From: a candidate division Hyd24-12 bacterium UBA6080 | GTDB lineage: Bacteria; Fermentibacterota; Fermentibacteria; Fermentibacterales; JCC-6 | Assembly (NCBI GenBank): GCA_002436025.1 | Contig: DIXM01000012.1 | Location: 62,001-126,000 of the forward strand | Direction of reading: 5' to 3' | Length of the DNA stretch: 64,000 bases | Shown: positions 36,501 through 43,084 of the stretch, piece by piece | Layout of the letters: every line of letters begins with the position of its first letter | How positions within the stretch are numbered: the stretch's first letter is position 1 | Notes under the pieces: generated by a model | What the model saw: only the letters and a program-made list of their open reading frames with translations | Told to the model about the DNA's origin: nothing | The model's database searches: none | Program-made: the position numbers and the translations under genes

Positions 36501-36625
36501 AACACGTTGATGAGCATTCAATAAGAAAGGAGATGCTCGAGGATTACTGCCGATTGCTCGATGATCTGGAAGGTCGCGGATTCGATGTGGCGCGTCCCGG
36601 ATTCTGGGCCGGCAAGGTTCCTTGA
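33506..36625 (+). CDS. Adenylate/guanylate cyclase domain fused to AAA-type ATPase and TPR region
   Basis: 1039 residues. Residues 28-205 are a class III cyclase domain: metal Asp in AAVLFLDLTGFTLLSE, then GGYVDKFEGDRLMALFGA with the second Asp and an adenine-specifying Lys. Residues 225-520 are a STAND-like ATPase (Walker A CAEAGIGKSRLAH, Walker B LLLLEDLHWADE). Residues 620-1030 are tetratricopeptide repeats (AASLLSNMAVHAFRQGDDRLSERYAEMA). This plan is common in signal-responsive cyclases whose ligand is unknown. It starts 66 bases after the channel gene; a cyclic nucleotide made here could act on the channel or on the cyclic-nucleotide-binding protein at 54795, but nothing in the sequence proves it. 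Confidence 0.9.
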   Translation: MSMVLDDAMSRIAGVGAFACGGTPKLSEGERRRAAVLFLDLTGFTLLSESMDHEELHVLLGRIMGLLSTVVFPYGGYVDKFEGDRLMALFGAVTATENDSVRAVGCALRMLELLEDLRGALGGSTAVSARIGIDFGPLTVAPDPSGHMTATGHTVNIASRLEEAALTGSALVSGAVRRECGDLYTWHEVGSMPVRGTGSVIDAFRPLGPGSLRMQRWQRAARLAGSPFVGRKGITDSIGSALQASSAKGSEPAVFMICAEAGIGKSRLAHHCVTAPAGFRVLHGKALSHAQPSCWLWISLLRDFLDADGSTDRSREWYAAGIRALSGKCPVARTRAALDNLAESLSEILSLDAVGLKGGASANPQTVMNAMRPALEAVFSLGNTLLLLEDLHWADEVSLSVLRGVLSQGMMVQPSGIIMTTRPPVPDLGATQYAPRTIELTPLSDPDCLEIAAHILSLPPRKPLQPDLALLIRRVARGNPFVVEELVLSLIESGGLQEVGPGVWEQTVPCDRVPIPSSISVLTQARMDRLPGEERRTLQYASVLGELFSRELLEAVLKDLSLDVENLGLTIAGLVEKGFLSETGPMGLGFRHALVRMAAYETLLKHNSRLLHRTAALAMERLYPSELDALSTVILSHWDGACDTENSLKWALRAMRIARDGGRPEEATKLSDRLLEIAGDSVDDRMWQARMQALLVRQEIVERGGAHEEALGIIDRMTGEADIRKSPFWLAGSLRAKAKVLQELGRNTEFEQTIRDALAAAEASGDEIITAKVKMTLANHRSSVGLSKSAMALYGEAAATLENHGMGAEAASLLSNMAVHAFRQGDDRLSERYAEMAVQTHARHGNLQGLGYSLNSLAIACARKEEFDRAGELFLEALDAARKTGDRVHECTVLGNLGLLATKRGDMNGAMEYTNDSIELAATSRNYRTTATSLVNRARIQWLSGDCEGACASARESLKVNELAGDVLNTAYAKGVLGLVLLDNGSTEDALRVCEELRQHVDEHSIRKEMLEDYCRLLDDLEGRGFDVARPGFWAGKVP

Positions 36626-36650
36626 CAGCGAAGCACTTTTATGCAATAAA
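36622..36650 (+). promoter_or_regulatory. Promoter of the secreted TW-motif protein
   Basis: TTGACA (36622-36627), 17-base spacer and AATAAA (36645-36650). The -35 box overlaps the stop codon of the cyclase gene. The start codon at 36722 is about 65 bases downstream. Confidence 0.6.
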
Positions 36651-36721
36651 GGAAACAGTTGGGGGCTTGGCAAAACTGCTGGTCATTATGCCCCGTTTTT
36701 GTCCGAAATGGAGGGGAAAGA

Positions 36722-37387
36722 ATGAAACTCATCTTCACAGTATCCATTTGCATGTTGTTCGCGACAGGCGCAGCCTTCGCGGACTGGTCTGACAACTTCG
36801 ATTCGTACGCCGCCGGCGGTGGCATAATCGGTCAGGGCGGATGGGAAGGCTGGGACGGCAGCCCCGGTGCCGATGGCCTTGTAAGCACAGCTCAGGCCCA
36901 GAGCGCGCCAAACTCGTTCTCCGCCATCCAGACCACCGACATCGTGCAGCAGTTCACCGGCGTCAACTCGGGCGTCTGGTCAATGTCGGCGAGCTGCTAC
37001 ATTCCTTCCGGCTCCACCGGCACCCAGTACTTCATCCTTCTCAGCATCTACATCCCCAGCGGAACCAACGAATGGTGCACCGACATCAAATTCAACAACA
37101 CCACGGGCCAGGTAGCCACCGAAGAGGGCACCGGAACCGCCACCATCATCTACGACCAGTGGGTTCCCGTCGAAGTGGTCTTTGACCTCGACACCAACAA
37201 CCAGAACATTTACTACAACAACGTAATGTTCGACACCTTCTTCTGGAGCGAGTCCGCGACCCTCAACCTTGCTGCACTCGACATCTTCGGCAACAACGGC
37301 ACTCCCATTTTCTGGGATGACATCGTTCTCCAGCCCTCCTTCTCGCTCAGCGAGACCACCTGGGGCCAGATCAAAGCCTCCTGGTAA
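36722..37387 (+). CDS. Secreted protein with C-terminal T-W-x2-I-K-x-S-W motif
   Basis: 221 residues from an ATG with GGAGGGG at six bases. A clear signal peptide (FTVSICMLFATGAAFA) is cleaved before DWSDNFDSY. The body is beta-rich and looks like a concanavalin/laminin-G-type sandwich (SDNFDSYAAGGGIIGQGGWEGW near the start, VVFDLDTNNQNIYYNNV near residue 155), as found in carbohydrate-binding or structural surface proteins; I see no catalytic motif. The protein ends LSETTWGQIKASW. Two other signal-peptide proteins in this window (56562, 61713) end in the same pattern. It is transcribed alone, from its own promoter to a strong terminator, which suggests high expression. Confidence 0.82.
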   Translation: MKLIFTVSICMLFATGAAFADWSDNFDSYAAGGGIIGQGGWEGWDGSPGADGLVSTAQAQSAPNSFSAIQTTDIVQQFTGVNSGVWSMSASCYIPSGSTGTQYFILLSIYIPSGTNEWCTDIKFNNTTGQVATEEGTGTATIIYDQWVPVEVVFDLDTNNQNIYYNNVMFDTFFWSESATLNLAALDIFGNNGTPIFWDDIVLQPSFSLSETTWGQIKASW

Positions 37388-37404
37388 CCAGATAAGACCC
37401 ATCG

Positions 37405-37435
37405 GGGAGCCGGCCAAAAAGCCGGCTCCCTTTTT
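37405..37435 (+). terminator. Strong intrinsic terminator
   Basis: Perfect ten-base-pair stem GGGAGCCGGC/GCCGGCTCCC, loop CAAAAA, followed by TTTTT. It lies 17 bases beyond the stop of the secreted TW-motif protein. Confidence 0.93.
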
Positions 37436-37443
37436 AGCTCAGA

Positions 37444-37483
37444 AGAAAACCCCGTCGGAGCGGGGTTCTCTTTGTCTGGCACC
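37444..37483. repeat. 40-bp direct repeat, copy 1 (copy 2 at 38569-38608)
   Basis: This 40-base segment matches 38569-38608 at 37 of 40 positions. It contains a hairpin (AACCCCG/CGGGGTT) able to act as a terminator for the minus-strand DUF3800 gene. On the minus strand it begins GGTGCCA, like the GGTACCA end of the tRNA-Leu gene in copy 2. The two copies bracket the DUF3800 gene, giving the look of a short insert at a tRNA 3' end. Confidence 0.85.
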
Positions 37484-37518
37484 CCGTAGTGGACGGTCTT
37501 TTGAACAAAAAGGGCTGC

Positions 37519-38433
37519 TCAATAGTTGCCGGGAGCCTCGCTAAGCGATCTTCGATGATCAAGGCAAACCCGACACGTGCAGGGTGCTTTTCCTGTGAAG
37601 TGTCTCAGTCCGACGAGCTTTCCTGTGCTGTTTCTGTCGAATCGACTGTAGATGCGATCAAACAGATCAGTTTCCGCGTTCTCGAAAAACCTTCTGGTTG
37701 CGTAGGCCGCAAGGTCAGCAGCCTGAACCATCGTTGTCAACGAGCTGTCAACGAATAGTGGTGTCTCAACGATATGGGGAATGCCTGCGTAGGAGGTTCC
37801 ATTCTCCTGCCAGGCCCTGAACAGCGATGTCAATCTCACGGAAGCGGCCTGGTGCTGATCATGGATCATTATGCCCAAAGCAGAACTACCATGAACTTTA
37901 CTGAGATACAACTCGAATCGTGTTGTGATCTGTTCAAGTGCTTCCTCCCTGGATCTGGCATTCTGCTCCCTGCCAACAAGCTTTTTCATTCTGGCTTCAC
38001 CAAAAAGACGGGCAAACTCCCAGCTTCCGATTGTATCGGCAACTTCCCTGAGGGCACTCAGTCTTTCGGAGTGTGTCAGGTGAATGTAGGATGATGTCTT
38101 GTCATAGTTCTTCTTCAGGCTCTTCACTGAACGAGTGCCCGCAAGAGAAGCCTTCGCCAGATCCTTTTTTCGTTCTTCAACTACCATTTCCCGTCTTGCA
38201 CTTGGAGTTGCTGATATGAAACCGGAAACTCGCTCCTGCTCTGGATAGTACCTTGCCATCCATGCCGAGTGAAGCTCAACGCCATCCATACCGTGCTTTT
38301 TCAGAACAGAACGCATTTGCGAGTCACAGGTTTTCCACTCGGAAAGAGGAAGAGAAAGGCCTACCACAGCGAAACAAGCAGTGCCACCCGATTCTTCCGG
38401 AGTACCTGACTCATCCACATAGATCGCATGCAT
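37519..38433 (-). CDS. DUF3800-family protein
   Basis: 304 residues from an ATG with GGAGG at five bases. The DUF3800 signature is clear: HAIYVDESGTPEESGG at the N-terminus with two acidic residues, ALGIMIHDQH in the middle, and SLTTMVQAADLAAYATRRF near residue 245. The family has an RNase H-like look with conserved acids, but its function is not established; members often occur in mobile or defence neighbourhoods. The C-terminal CTCRVC motif may bind a metal. The gene lies inside 40-bp direct repeats next to tRNA-Leu and has its own promoter, which supports recent acquisition. Its start region overlaps no neighbour. Confidence 0.85.
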   Translation of the reverse strand: MHAIYVDESGTPEESGGTACFAVVGLSLPLSEWKTCDSQMRSVLKKHGMDGVELHSAWMARYYPEQERVSGFISATPSARREMVVEERKKDLAKASLAGTRSVKSLKKNYDKTSSYIHLTHSERLSALREVADTIGSWEFARLFGEARMKKLVGREQNARSREEALEQITTRFELYLSKVHGSSALGIMIHDQHQAASVRLTSLFRAWQENGTSYAGIPHIVETPLFVDSSLTTMVQAADLAAYATRRFFENAETDLFDRIYSRFDRNSTGKLVGLRHFTGKAPCTCRVCLDHRRSLSEAPGNY

Positions 38434-38515
38434 GCTTCCTCCCGAAAAGAAAAAGCGACTGGGGCAGGAACAGTTTCCCGCAAGAGTCGCAAGCGTCTCA
38501 CCCAGTCGCAAAGTA

Positions 38516-38565
38516 ACAATAAATGTGAATGGTGGCTGTTGTCAATGGGTTTGACAGTTTCACAT
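38516..38565 (-). promoter_or_regulatory. Promoter of the DUF3800 gene with inverted repeats
   Basis: Minus-strand TTGACA (38540-38545), 18-base spacer and TATTGT (38516-38521). The -35 box is half of a perfect inverted repeat TGTCAA-N5-TTGACA (38540-38556), and a 7-base inverted pair ATGTGAA/TTCACAT lies at 38523-38529 and 38559-38565. These could be operator sites, but no regulator gene is adjacent. Confidence 0.55.
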
Positions 38566-38568
38566 TAA

Positions 38569-38608
38569 AGAGAACCCCGCCGGAGCGGGGTTCTCTTTGT
38601 CTGGTACC
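38569..38608. repeat. 40-bp direct repeat, copy 2, containing the tRNA-Leu terminator
   Basis: Partner of 37444-37483. It holds an 11-base-pair hairpin (GAGAACCCCGC/GCGGGGTTCTC, stem 38570-38580 with 38585-38595) followed by TTT on the minus strand, a good terminator for tRNA-Leu and secG, plus the last seven bases of the tRNA gene including the encoded CCA. Confidence 0.85.
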
Positions 38609-38689
38609 GGGGGCGGGACTTGAACCCGCACAGGCTATTCGCCCACTAGGTCCTTAGCCTAGCGTGTCTGCCAATTCCACCACCCCGGC
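38602..38689 (-). tRNA. tRNA-Leu, anticodon AAG
   Basis: 88 bases including an encoded CCA. Acceptor GCCGGGG pairs with CCCCGGU; the D arm (TGGTGGAATTGGCAGACAC), a long variable arm (class II, as in Leu tRNAs) and T arm GGGTTCAAGTCCC are all present. The anticodon stem is CTAGG/CCTAG with loop CTAAGGA, which places AAG at positions 34-36, reading CUU (and CUC if A34 becomes inosine). It lies seven bases after secG, the same neighbour as leuU (anticodon GAG) in E. coli. An A34 leucine tRNA is rare in bacteria. Confidence 0.9.
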
Positions 38690-38696
38690 ACACTCA

Positions 38697-38921
38697 TCAG
38701 ACGATAGCCAGCAGAAATGAAAAGATCATGAAAAGCACCGCGAGTACAGTGGTTGCCCTGCTGAGAAAGCTCACGGCTCCGGTGTTTCCGAAGCTGGCCG
38801 TGAGTGCGCCGCCGCCGCCGAACGCGCCGGAGAGGCCGTCGCCCTTGGATTTCTGAAGCAGAACAACCCCGACAAGCAGGAGGCTCACAACAACATGAAG
38901 TATGGTGAGTACAAAAGTCAT
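38697..38921 (-). CDS. secG: Preprotein translocase subunit SecG
   Basis: 74 residues with two membrane helices (MTFVLTILHVVVSLLLVGVVLLQ and the C-terminal LSRATTVLAVLFMIFSFLLAIV), joined by the typical glycine-rich LSGAFGGGGALTASFG loop. SecG assists SecYE in protein export. The start at 38921 has GGAAGG nearby; a longer in-frame reading to 39023 lacks similarity. It is followed by tRNA-Leu, a conserved secG-tRNA-Leu arrangement also found in E. coli. Confidence 0.95.
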   Translation of the reverse strand: MTFVLTILHVVVSLLLVGVVLLQKSKGDGLSGAFGGGGALTASFGNTGAVSFLSRATTVLAVLFMIFSFLLAIV

Positions 38922-38988
38922 TCTTTCGTTCCTTCCGGTGACGCGGGTATATAGCATGGACGGGCACTTTGTGCAACACCTGGAAGGG

Positions 38989-39579
38989 CTACGGTCTATC
39001 TTTTTGTCCGTCAATTGCTTCATGCACCATGGCGAGTGTGAGGTTTTTACCGGGACATTCGGTGGAACTGCCCTTCACCTCTCTGTGGAGCAGCACGTCG
39101 CTTTTCTGAAGGCCGTAAGATGCCATGAGTTCACGTGTAACGCTTCCGAGGGTGTACAACTGGGCCGGCGTTGGCCTGCCCGTCATGAAATCACCCACGA
39201 GGCATACACCCAGGGAGAACTCGTTCGCTCCCTTCGCGTGGGCGCCCCTGCAAGCCTCGGGCCTTCCCCTCTCCAGAAAGCCGTCGGGTGAATGGGTTCC
39301 GTTGCCGATCACGAAGTGGTAGCCAACATCACGCCAGCCCCTCACCAACCGGTGCAGGACCCTGAAAGCCCCAGCTCCCCCGCTTTCAGTGGCGGAATGG
39401 TGCACCACCAGGGCTGAAACCTGAAGAAGCCTGTCACATTCTGCGGGATCAGGAGGTATGGCAGCCTTCCGGCAATCCTCTTCAGTCATGTTCTTTGTTG
39501 ACACCCCGAGGCCCCTGAGCCATGGGACAAGGGGAACGGGTTGGTCGGTAAAAGCTTCCGAGGGTATAATCTCGTTCAT
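38989..39579 (-). CDS. N-acetylmuramoyl-L-alanine amidase, PGRP/Amidase_2 type
   Basis: 196 residues. The amidase_2 fold is visible: VSALVVHHSATESGG (first zinc His) near residue 58, DVGYHFVIGNGTHSPDGFLERGRP, FSLGVCLVGDF, and LLHREVKGSSTECPGKNL with the second His and the zinc Cys near residue 170. It should cleave the bond between muramic acid and the stem peptide. No signal peptide is seen, so it may act on imported cell-wall fragments or be released by another route. It is divergent from the NYN gene across a 37-base gap. Confidence 0.9.
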   Translation of the reverse strand: MNEIIPSEAFTDQPVPLVPWLRGLGVSTKNMTEEDCRKAAIPPDPAECDRLLQVSALVVHHSATESGGAGAFRVLHRLVRGWRDVGYHFVIGNGTHSPDGFLERGRPEACRGAHAKGANEFSLGVCLVGDFMTGRPTPAQLYTLGSVTRELMASYGLQKSDVLLHREVKGSSTECPGKNLTLAMVHEAIDGQKDRP

Positions 39580-39616
39580 TGATTGCCTTTTCCAGTGTTT
39601 TCTTATGGAGGGAATA

Positions 39617-40450
39617 ATGTCTTCGCAGGGTCACGGAAACAAGGTTGGTGTTTATGTTGATGTGAGCAATCTCACCATGAACGGCGGGTTCGGGATGCGC
39701 TACGAGATCCTGCGCCAGTTCGCCTGCAGGGGGGGCGGCTACCCGGTGAGGCTCAACGCCTATGTGAGTTTTGACGATGCAAGGGCCCGTACGGACAGGG
39801 AGTACAAGGAAGGACAGAATCGCTTTCATACTGCGCTTCGTGACATAGGCTACAAGGTGATACTCAAGACAGTGAAGTGGTACAGCGACGATTCGGGAAG
39901 CAGGTACGGCAAATCCAACGTTGACCTCGAAATGGGCGTGGATGCACTGCTTCAGTCGGAAAGGCTTGACAGGGTCCTTCTTGCGAGCGGCGACGGCGAC
40001 TTCGTCAGGGTGGTTCACGCCCTGCAGAGCCGGGGTTGCCGGGTCGAGGTGATGGCGTTCGACAACATCGCCCTTGAGCTTCGCCGGGAGGCCGACATGT
40101 TCGTATCGGGCTACCTTATACCCAACCTCCTCCCCTTCAAGGCCCTGGAGACACCCGGGGTCTGGGGGGAGATCAACTCCTGGGTGAGGGGAATGTGCGT
40201 CAGCCACGACAAGGGGTTCGGCTTTTTCAGGTACATGGTGAAGAGCAACGACGAACTCTGGCGCATCGACAACCGCGACCCGCTCTCGCCCTACGCCAAC
40301 ATCTTCTTCCATGACTCGAACCTGCCGGACAATGTTGACTACTTCAGGCTGCCTGACAGGAATCTGGTCTTCGAGTTCCAGATCAGCGAGGGAACCGAAG
40401 CCGGCAAGCTTCAGGCCAGGAACATCGGCTGCATCAAGGCGCTCACCTGA
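39617..40450 (+). CDS. NYN-domain (LabA/DUF88) protein with C-terminal cold-shock-like domain
   Basis: 277 residues from an ATG with GGAGGGA at four bases. Residues 10-160 are a NYN/PIN-like nuclease domain: GVYVDVSNLTMNG with the first Asp, KSNVDLEMGVDALL and RVLLASGDGDFVRVVHAL with further acids, and READMFVSGYL. Residues about 195-277 resemble a cold-shock (S1-like) RNA-binding fold: HDKGFGFFRYM, NIFFHDSNLP, LVFEFQISEGTEAGKLQARNI. The combination suggests an RNA-processing nuclease guided by its own RNA-binding domain. LabA-type proteins are known mainly from regulation and small-RNA work; the substrate here is unknown. Confidence 0.85.
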   Translation: MSSQGHGNKVGVYVDVSNLTMNGGFGMRYEILRQFACRGGGYPVRLNAYVSFDDARARTDREYKEGQNRFHTALRDIGYKVILKTVKWYSDDSGSRYGKSNVDLEMGVDALLQSERLDRVLLASGDGDFVRVVHALQSRGCRVEVMAFDNIALELRREADMFVSGYLIPNLLPFKALETPGVWGEINSWVRGMCVSHDKGFGFFRYMVKSNDELWRIDNRDPLSPYANIFFHDSNLPDNVDYFRLPDRNLVFEFQISEGTEAGKLQARNIGCIKALT

Positions 40451-40467
40451 CAGGGAGTTTTGCCATC

Positions 40468-40941
40468 ATGAGAATCGTCCCTGTTTTTCTTGTTCTTGTT
40501 CTTGTTCTTGCCGTTTCCGGGGCGTTGGCCAGCTCTGCTCTGCCCTTCACACCCACCGTAAGCCTTCAGGTCACCTTACCCCAGCGCTTCAACGCTTCCA
40601 TTGGGATATCCTCGGTGGATATGGGTTCGCTCTGGGGGCCGAAAGCCGGTTTTCTGGCCAGGCTCGAACCCGGCCTTGGTGCCGGCAAAGCCCACCTTGG
40701 CGGGCGTTTTGCTTTCGCCATGGCATTCGTTGATATCTTCTACGCGGACCTTACTGCTTCGGTGATGCACACGTGGGGAGATACCTGGGGGCATCTCCAG
40801 CGGGATCAGACCTACCTCGGAGGAGAGGTCAGGTTCGGCGCCCACCTGCTGATGGGAACCGCCGGTATCTACAGGCATGTCAACGGGTCCGACGAAAATC
40901 ATGACTGGGTGGTCTCGCTCGGGGCGGGGCTGGGGATCTAG
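40468..40941 (+). CDS. Secreted protein of unknown function, possible outer-membrane barrel
   Basis: 157 residues with a signal peptide (VFLVLVLVLAVSGALA). The rest alternates hydrophobic and polar residues in short strands rich in Gly and aromatic residues (GGEVRFGAHLLMGTAGIYRH, VVSLGAGLGI at the end), as in small eight-stranded beta-barrels. It starts 17 bases after the NYN gene and may be cotranscribed with it. Its stop overlaps the convergent sulfotransferase-like gene by four bases. No family recognised. Confidence 0.65.
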   Translation: MRIVPVFLVLVLVLAVSGALASSALPFTPTVSLQVTLPQRFNASIGISSVDMGSLWGPKAGFLARLEPGLGAGKAHLGGRFAFAMAFVDIFYADLTASVMHTWGDTWGHLQRDQTYLGGEVRFGAHLLMGTAGIYRHVNGSDENHDWVVSLGAGLGI

Positions 40942-43031
40942 CGGATCACGGTCAGCCGGGTCGATCCCTCGAATTCTCCCGCTCTGATCCTTACGATGTA
41001 GAGACCGTTGGGCACGTTTTCAACGGACAGAACAGCTGAGCAGACGCCCGGCTCCGCATCTTGCCTGCTGCCCGACACGATCCTTCCGCTGATATCGAAG
41101 AGCTCAACAACAGATGCCGTGGGAATCGAGGGCCAGATCACCGTTACGGCGGAGACGGCCGGGTTGGGATACGCAGCGACACACGTTGATCGTGGTATCT
41201 CGGTCATGAACCGGTCTTCCAGGGTTGTCCAGGTAACCAGCGCAGAATCGATGTTGGAGAACCCCGTTGGAACTCCCTGCATGTCCCTGGCCTTCACAGC
41301 GAAATAGTTCATTCCGACCGGCAGTTCCCAAACATTGATCTGCCTGCTCTGGGTGTTAAGAAGGAACGACAGGTTTGACGGAAATGTGCCCTGGTAGATG
41401 TCGTAGGAAGAGTACTCCGTCTCACCGAAAACGTTGTACGTGAGTTGAACGCAGTTCTGTGCCGGCAGGAGCAGCGCGACCAGATACGGGACCAGAGCCT
41501 GTCCCTCCCATTCAAAGCGGTAGGCGCGGTAGTTTTCGAGGAGAAGCTGGTTCATACGTCCACGGAACACCTGAACCCCCGAGGGAGTGACCTCTGTCAT
41601 GTCGGGCCTGACCTGATAGCCCGTAACATCTCCCCAGCCCACGAAAACATTGCCGTTGGGAAGAACCTGCGTTGATCCCATGTGGGAACCGTAAAGACCG
41701 GAAACCTGGTAGTTGAAGACGAGATCAGCGGTAAGGTCCTGCGTATCTATCTCGTAAACGCTGGCCCTTGAGATCTGGGGACTGTGATGGGAACCGTTGT
41801 CGAACACCGAGTAAAGGTTGCCCTCCACATGACGAAAATCGTGCTGTGAGCTGAAACCGCCCAGAGGGTCGTTGAGGATCGTGAAACTGGGGTTTTCCGA
41901 AAGGTACCCTCCGAAACGCCAGACCAGCTCACCGGTCGATCTGTCGATCTTGGTGCATTCCGTCATGGCGAGGCATGAGACAAGGATGCCTCCGTCGTTC
42001 TGGTCCTCGTCGATCGAGTTGCAGTGAACGTAATCCACGAAAGACCCGGTCAGATTGACGTATGAACAGGCGTCGGTGATCTCGAAATGATCGAAGCTGC
42101 TCCATTGAAAGACGGGCATGTGATTCCTGTCCTGCTCCTGTATCAGAAGACCCTGCACAAGAGCATTGGGGTTGCCCCCCGGGACCACGAGAGACATGTC
42201 GATGTAGCGCAGGTCCACGCCCAGCAGAAGGACATTGTCGTTCCCGGCCACTGTAATACCGTGACAATCCGTCGGATACCCGACAACCATGAAGGAATCG
42301 ACAAAGGCATAGTTACTGTCAAGAACCGTAAAGATTGTTTCATCAGACATTAACCCGCCGCATGCGTAATACATGTTTCCATCGGAATGGATCTCGGGGC
42401 CGAAAAAGCTGGATAAGCCGTTGTTGTAGTAAAGGACTTCTCCGGCGGTATTGGCACATATCAGGTAAGCGCTTGTGTACCCCCCGACCGGATTCATGGG
42501 GCTGAAGAAGATGCTGCCGGGCGCTGTTGCGCCGTAAGTGTTGAATGTGAAAAGAGGGAAATCGGAGGGCAGGGTGACGGCATTGGGAGAGTTGCCGGCG
42601 GGATTCAGGGGGTAGGGATCAGGAGCGGGCACATGTCCGGAGCATTCGGTTTCCGGCGGCAGTGGCTGCAGCAATGGAGGATCAACAGGTCTAACGGTAA
42701 AACTCCACTCCACAGGTCCTGAGTCCGGTGACTCTGCCTGGACGGTCACCTCCTCACCATGGATGAAGGGTTGAACCGGAGTGAGCACAAGCCTTCTTTC
42801 ATCCCCGGAGACATACCCGGTGAACGACACCAGCCCCGAAACCGACCCGTTCACGGTGATGGCGAGCTGCCCGGGAACCTGGTCCTCAAAGCCCAGGATG
42901 AGGCAGGTTTCCGTGCTTTGCCACTCCGAACCCGCTGTCGGGCAGATGTAGATCAGTTTTTGAAGAGAACCGGCTGCATGGGTGAGTGAAGCTCCGGAAA
43001 GGGAGATACAGAGAAGGAATTCACACAGCAT
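40938..43031 (-). CDS. Arylsulfotransferase-like secreted protein with T9SS-type sorting domain
   Basis: 697 residues from an ATG with a strong AAGGAGGTG site. A signal peptide leads to an Ig-like domain (to about residue 115) and then a propeller of the ASST type: PTDCHGITVAGNDNVLLLG, VDYVHCNSIDED, GELVWRFGG, FSSQHDFRHVEGNLYSVFDNG and STQVLPNGNVFVGWG. In known ASSTs conserved His residues carry sulfate from one phenol to another, and His in HCNS and HDFRH fit that pattern. The last 80 residues are a Bacteroidetes-type sorting domain (AYPNPAVSAVTVIW, NVPNGLYIVRI). It is probably exported across the outer membrane; the true substrate is unknown. Confidence 0.85.
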   Translation of the reverse strand: MLCEFLLCISLSGASLTHAAGSLQKLIYICPTAGSEWQSTETCLILGFEDQVPGQLAITVNGSVSGLVSFTGYVSGDERRLVLTPVQPFIHGEEVTVQAESPDSGPVEWSFTVRPVDPPLLQPLPPETECSGHVPAPDPYPLNPAGNSPNAVTLPSDFPLFTFNTYGATAPGSIFFSPMNPVGGYTSAYLICANTAGEVLYYNNGLSSFFGPEIHSDGNMYYACGGLMSDETIFTVLDSNYAFVDSFMVVGYPTDCHGITVAGNDNVLLLGVDLRYIDMSLVVPGGNPNALVQGLLIQEQDRNHMPVFQWSSFDHFEITDACSYVNLTGSFVDYVHCNSIDEDQNDGGILVSCLAMTECTKIDRSTGELVWRFGGYLSENPSFTILNDPLGGFSSQHDFRHVEGNLYSVFDNGSHHSPQISRASVYEIDTQDLTADLVFNYQVSGLYGSHMGSTQVLPNGNVFVGWGDVTGYQVRPDMTEVTPSGVQVFRGRMNQLLLENYRAYRFEWEGQALVPYLVALLLPAQNCVQLTYNVFGETEYSSYDIYQGTFPSNLSFLLNTQSRQINVWELPVGMNYFAVKARDMQGVPTGFSNIDSALVTWTTLEDRFMTEIPRSTCVAAYPNPAVSAVTVIWPSIPTASVVELFDISGRIVSGSRQDAEPGVCSAVLSVENVPNGLYIVRIRAGEFEGSTRLTVIR

Positions 43032-43084
43032 TTATCACCTCCTTGTTTATCCGGAGATGATATAGCTTCAATTGTCCGATTCGG

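Noticed and set aside
39482..40312. 276-codon minus-strand frame opposite the NYN gene
   Set aside because: Antisense shadow of a high-GC gene; composition rich in His, Pro and Arg with no domain, and the plus-strand gene has a ribosome site and known domains.
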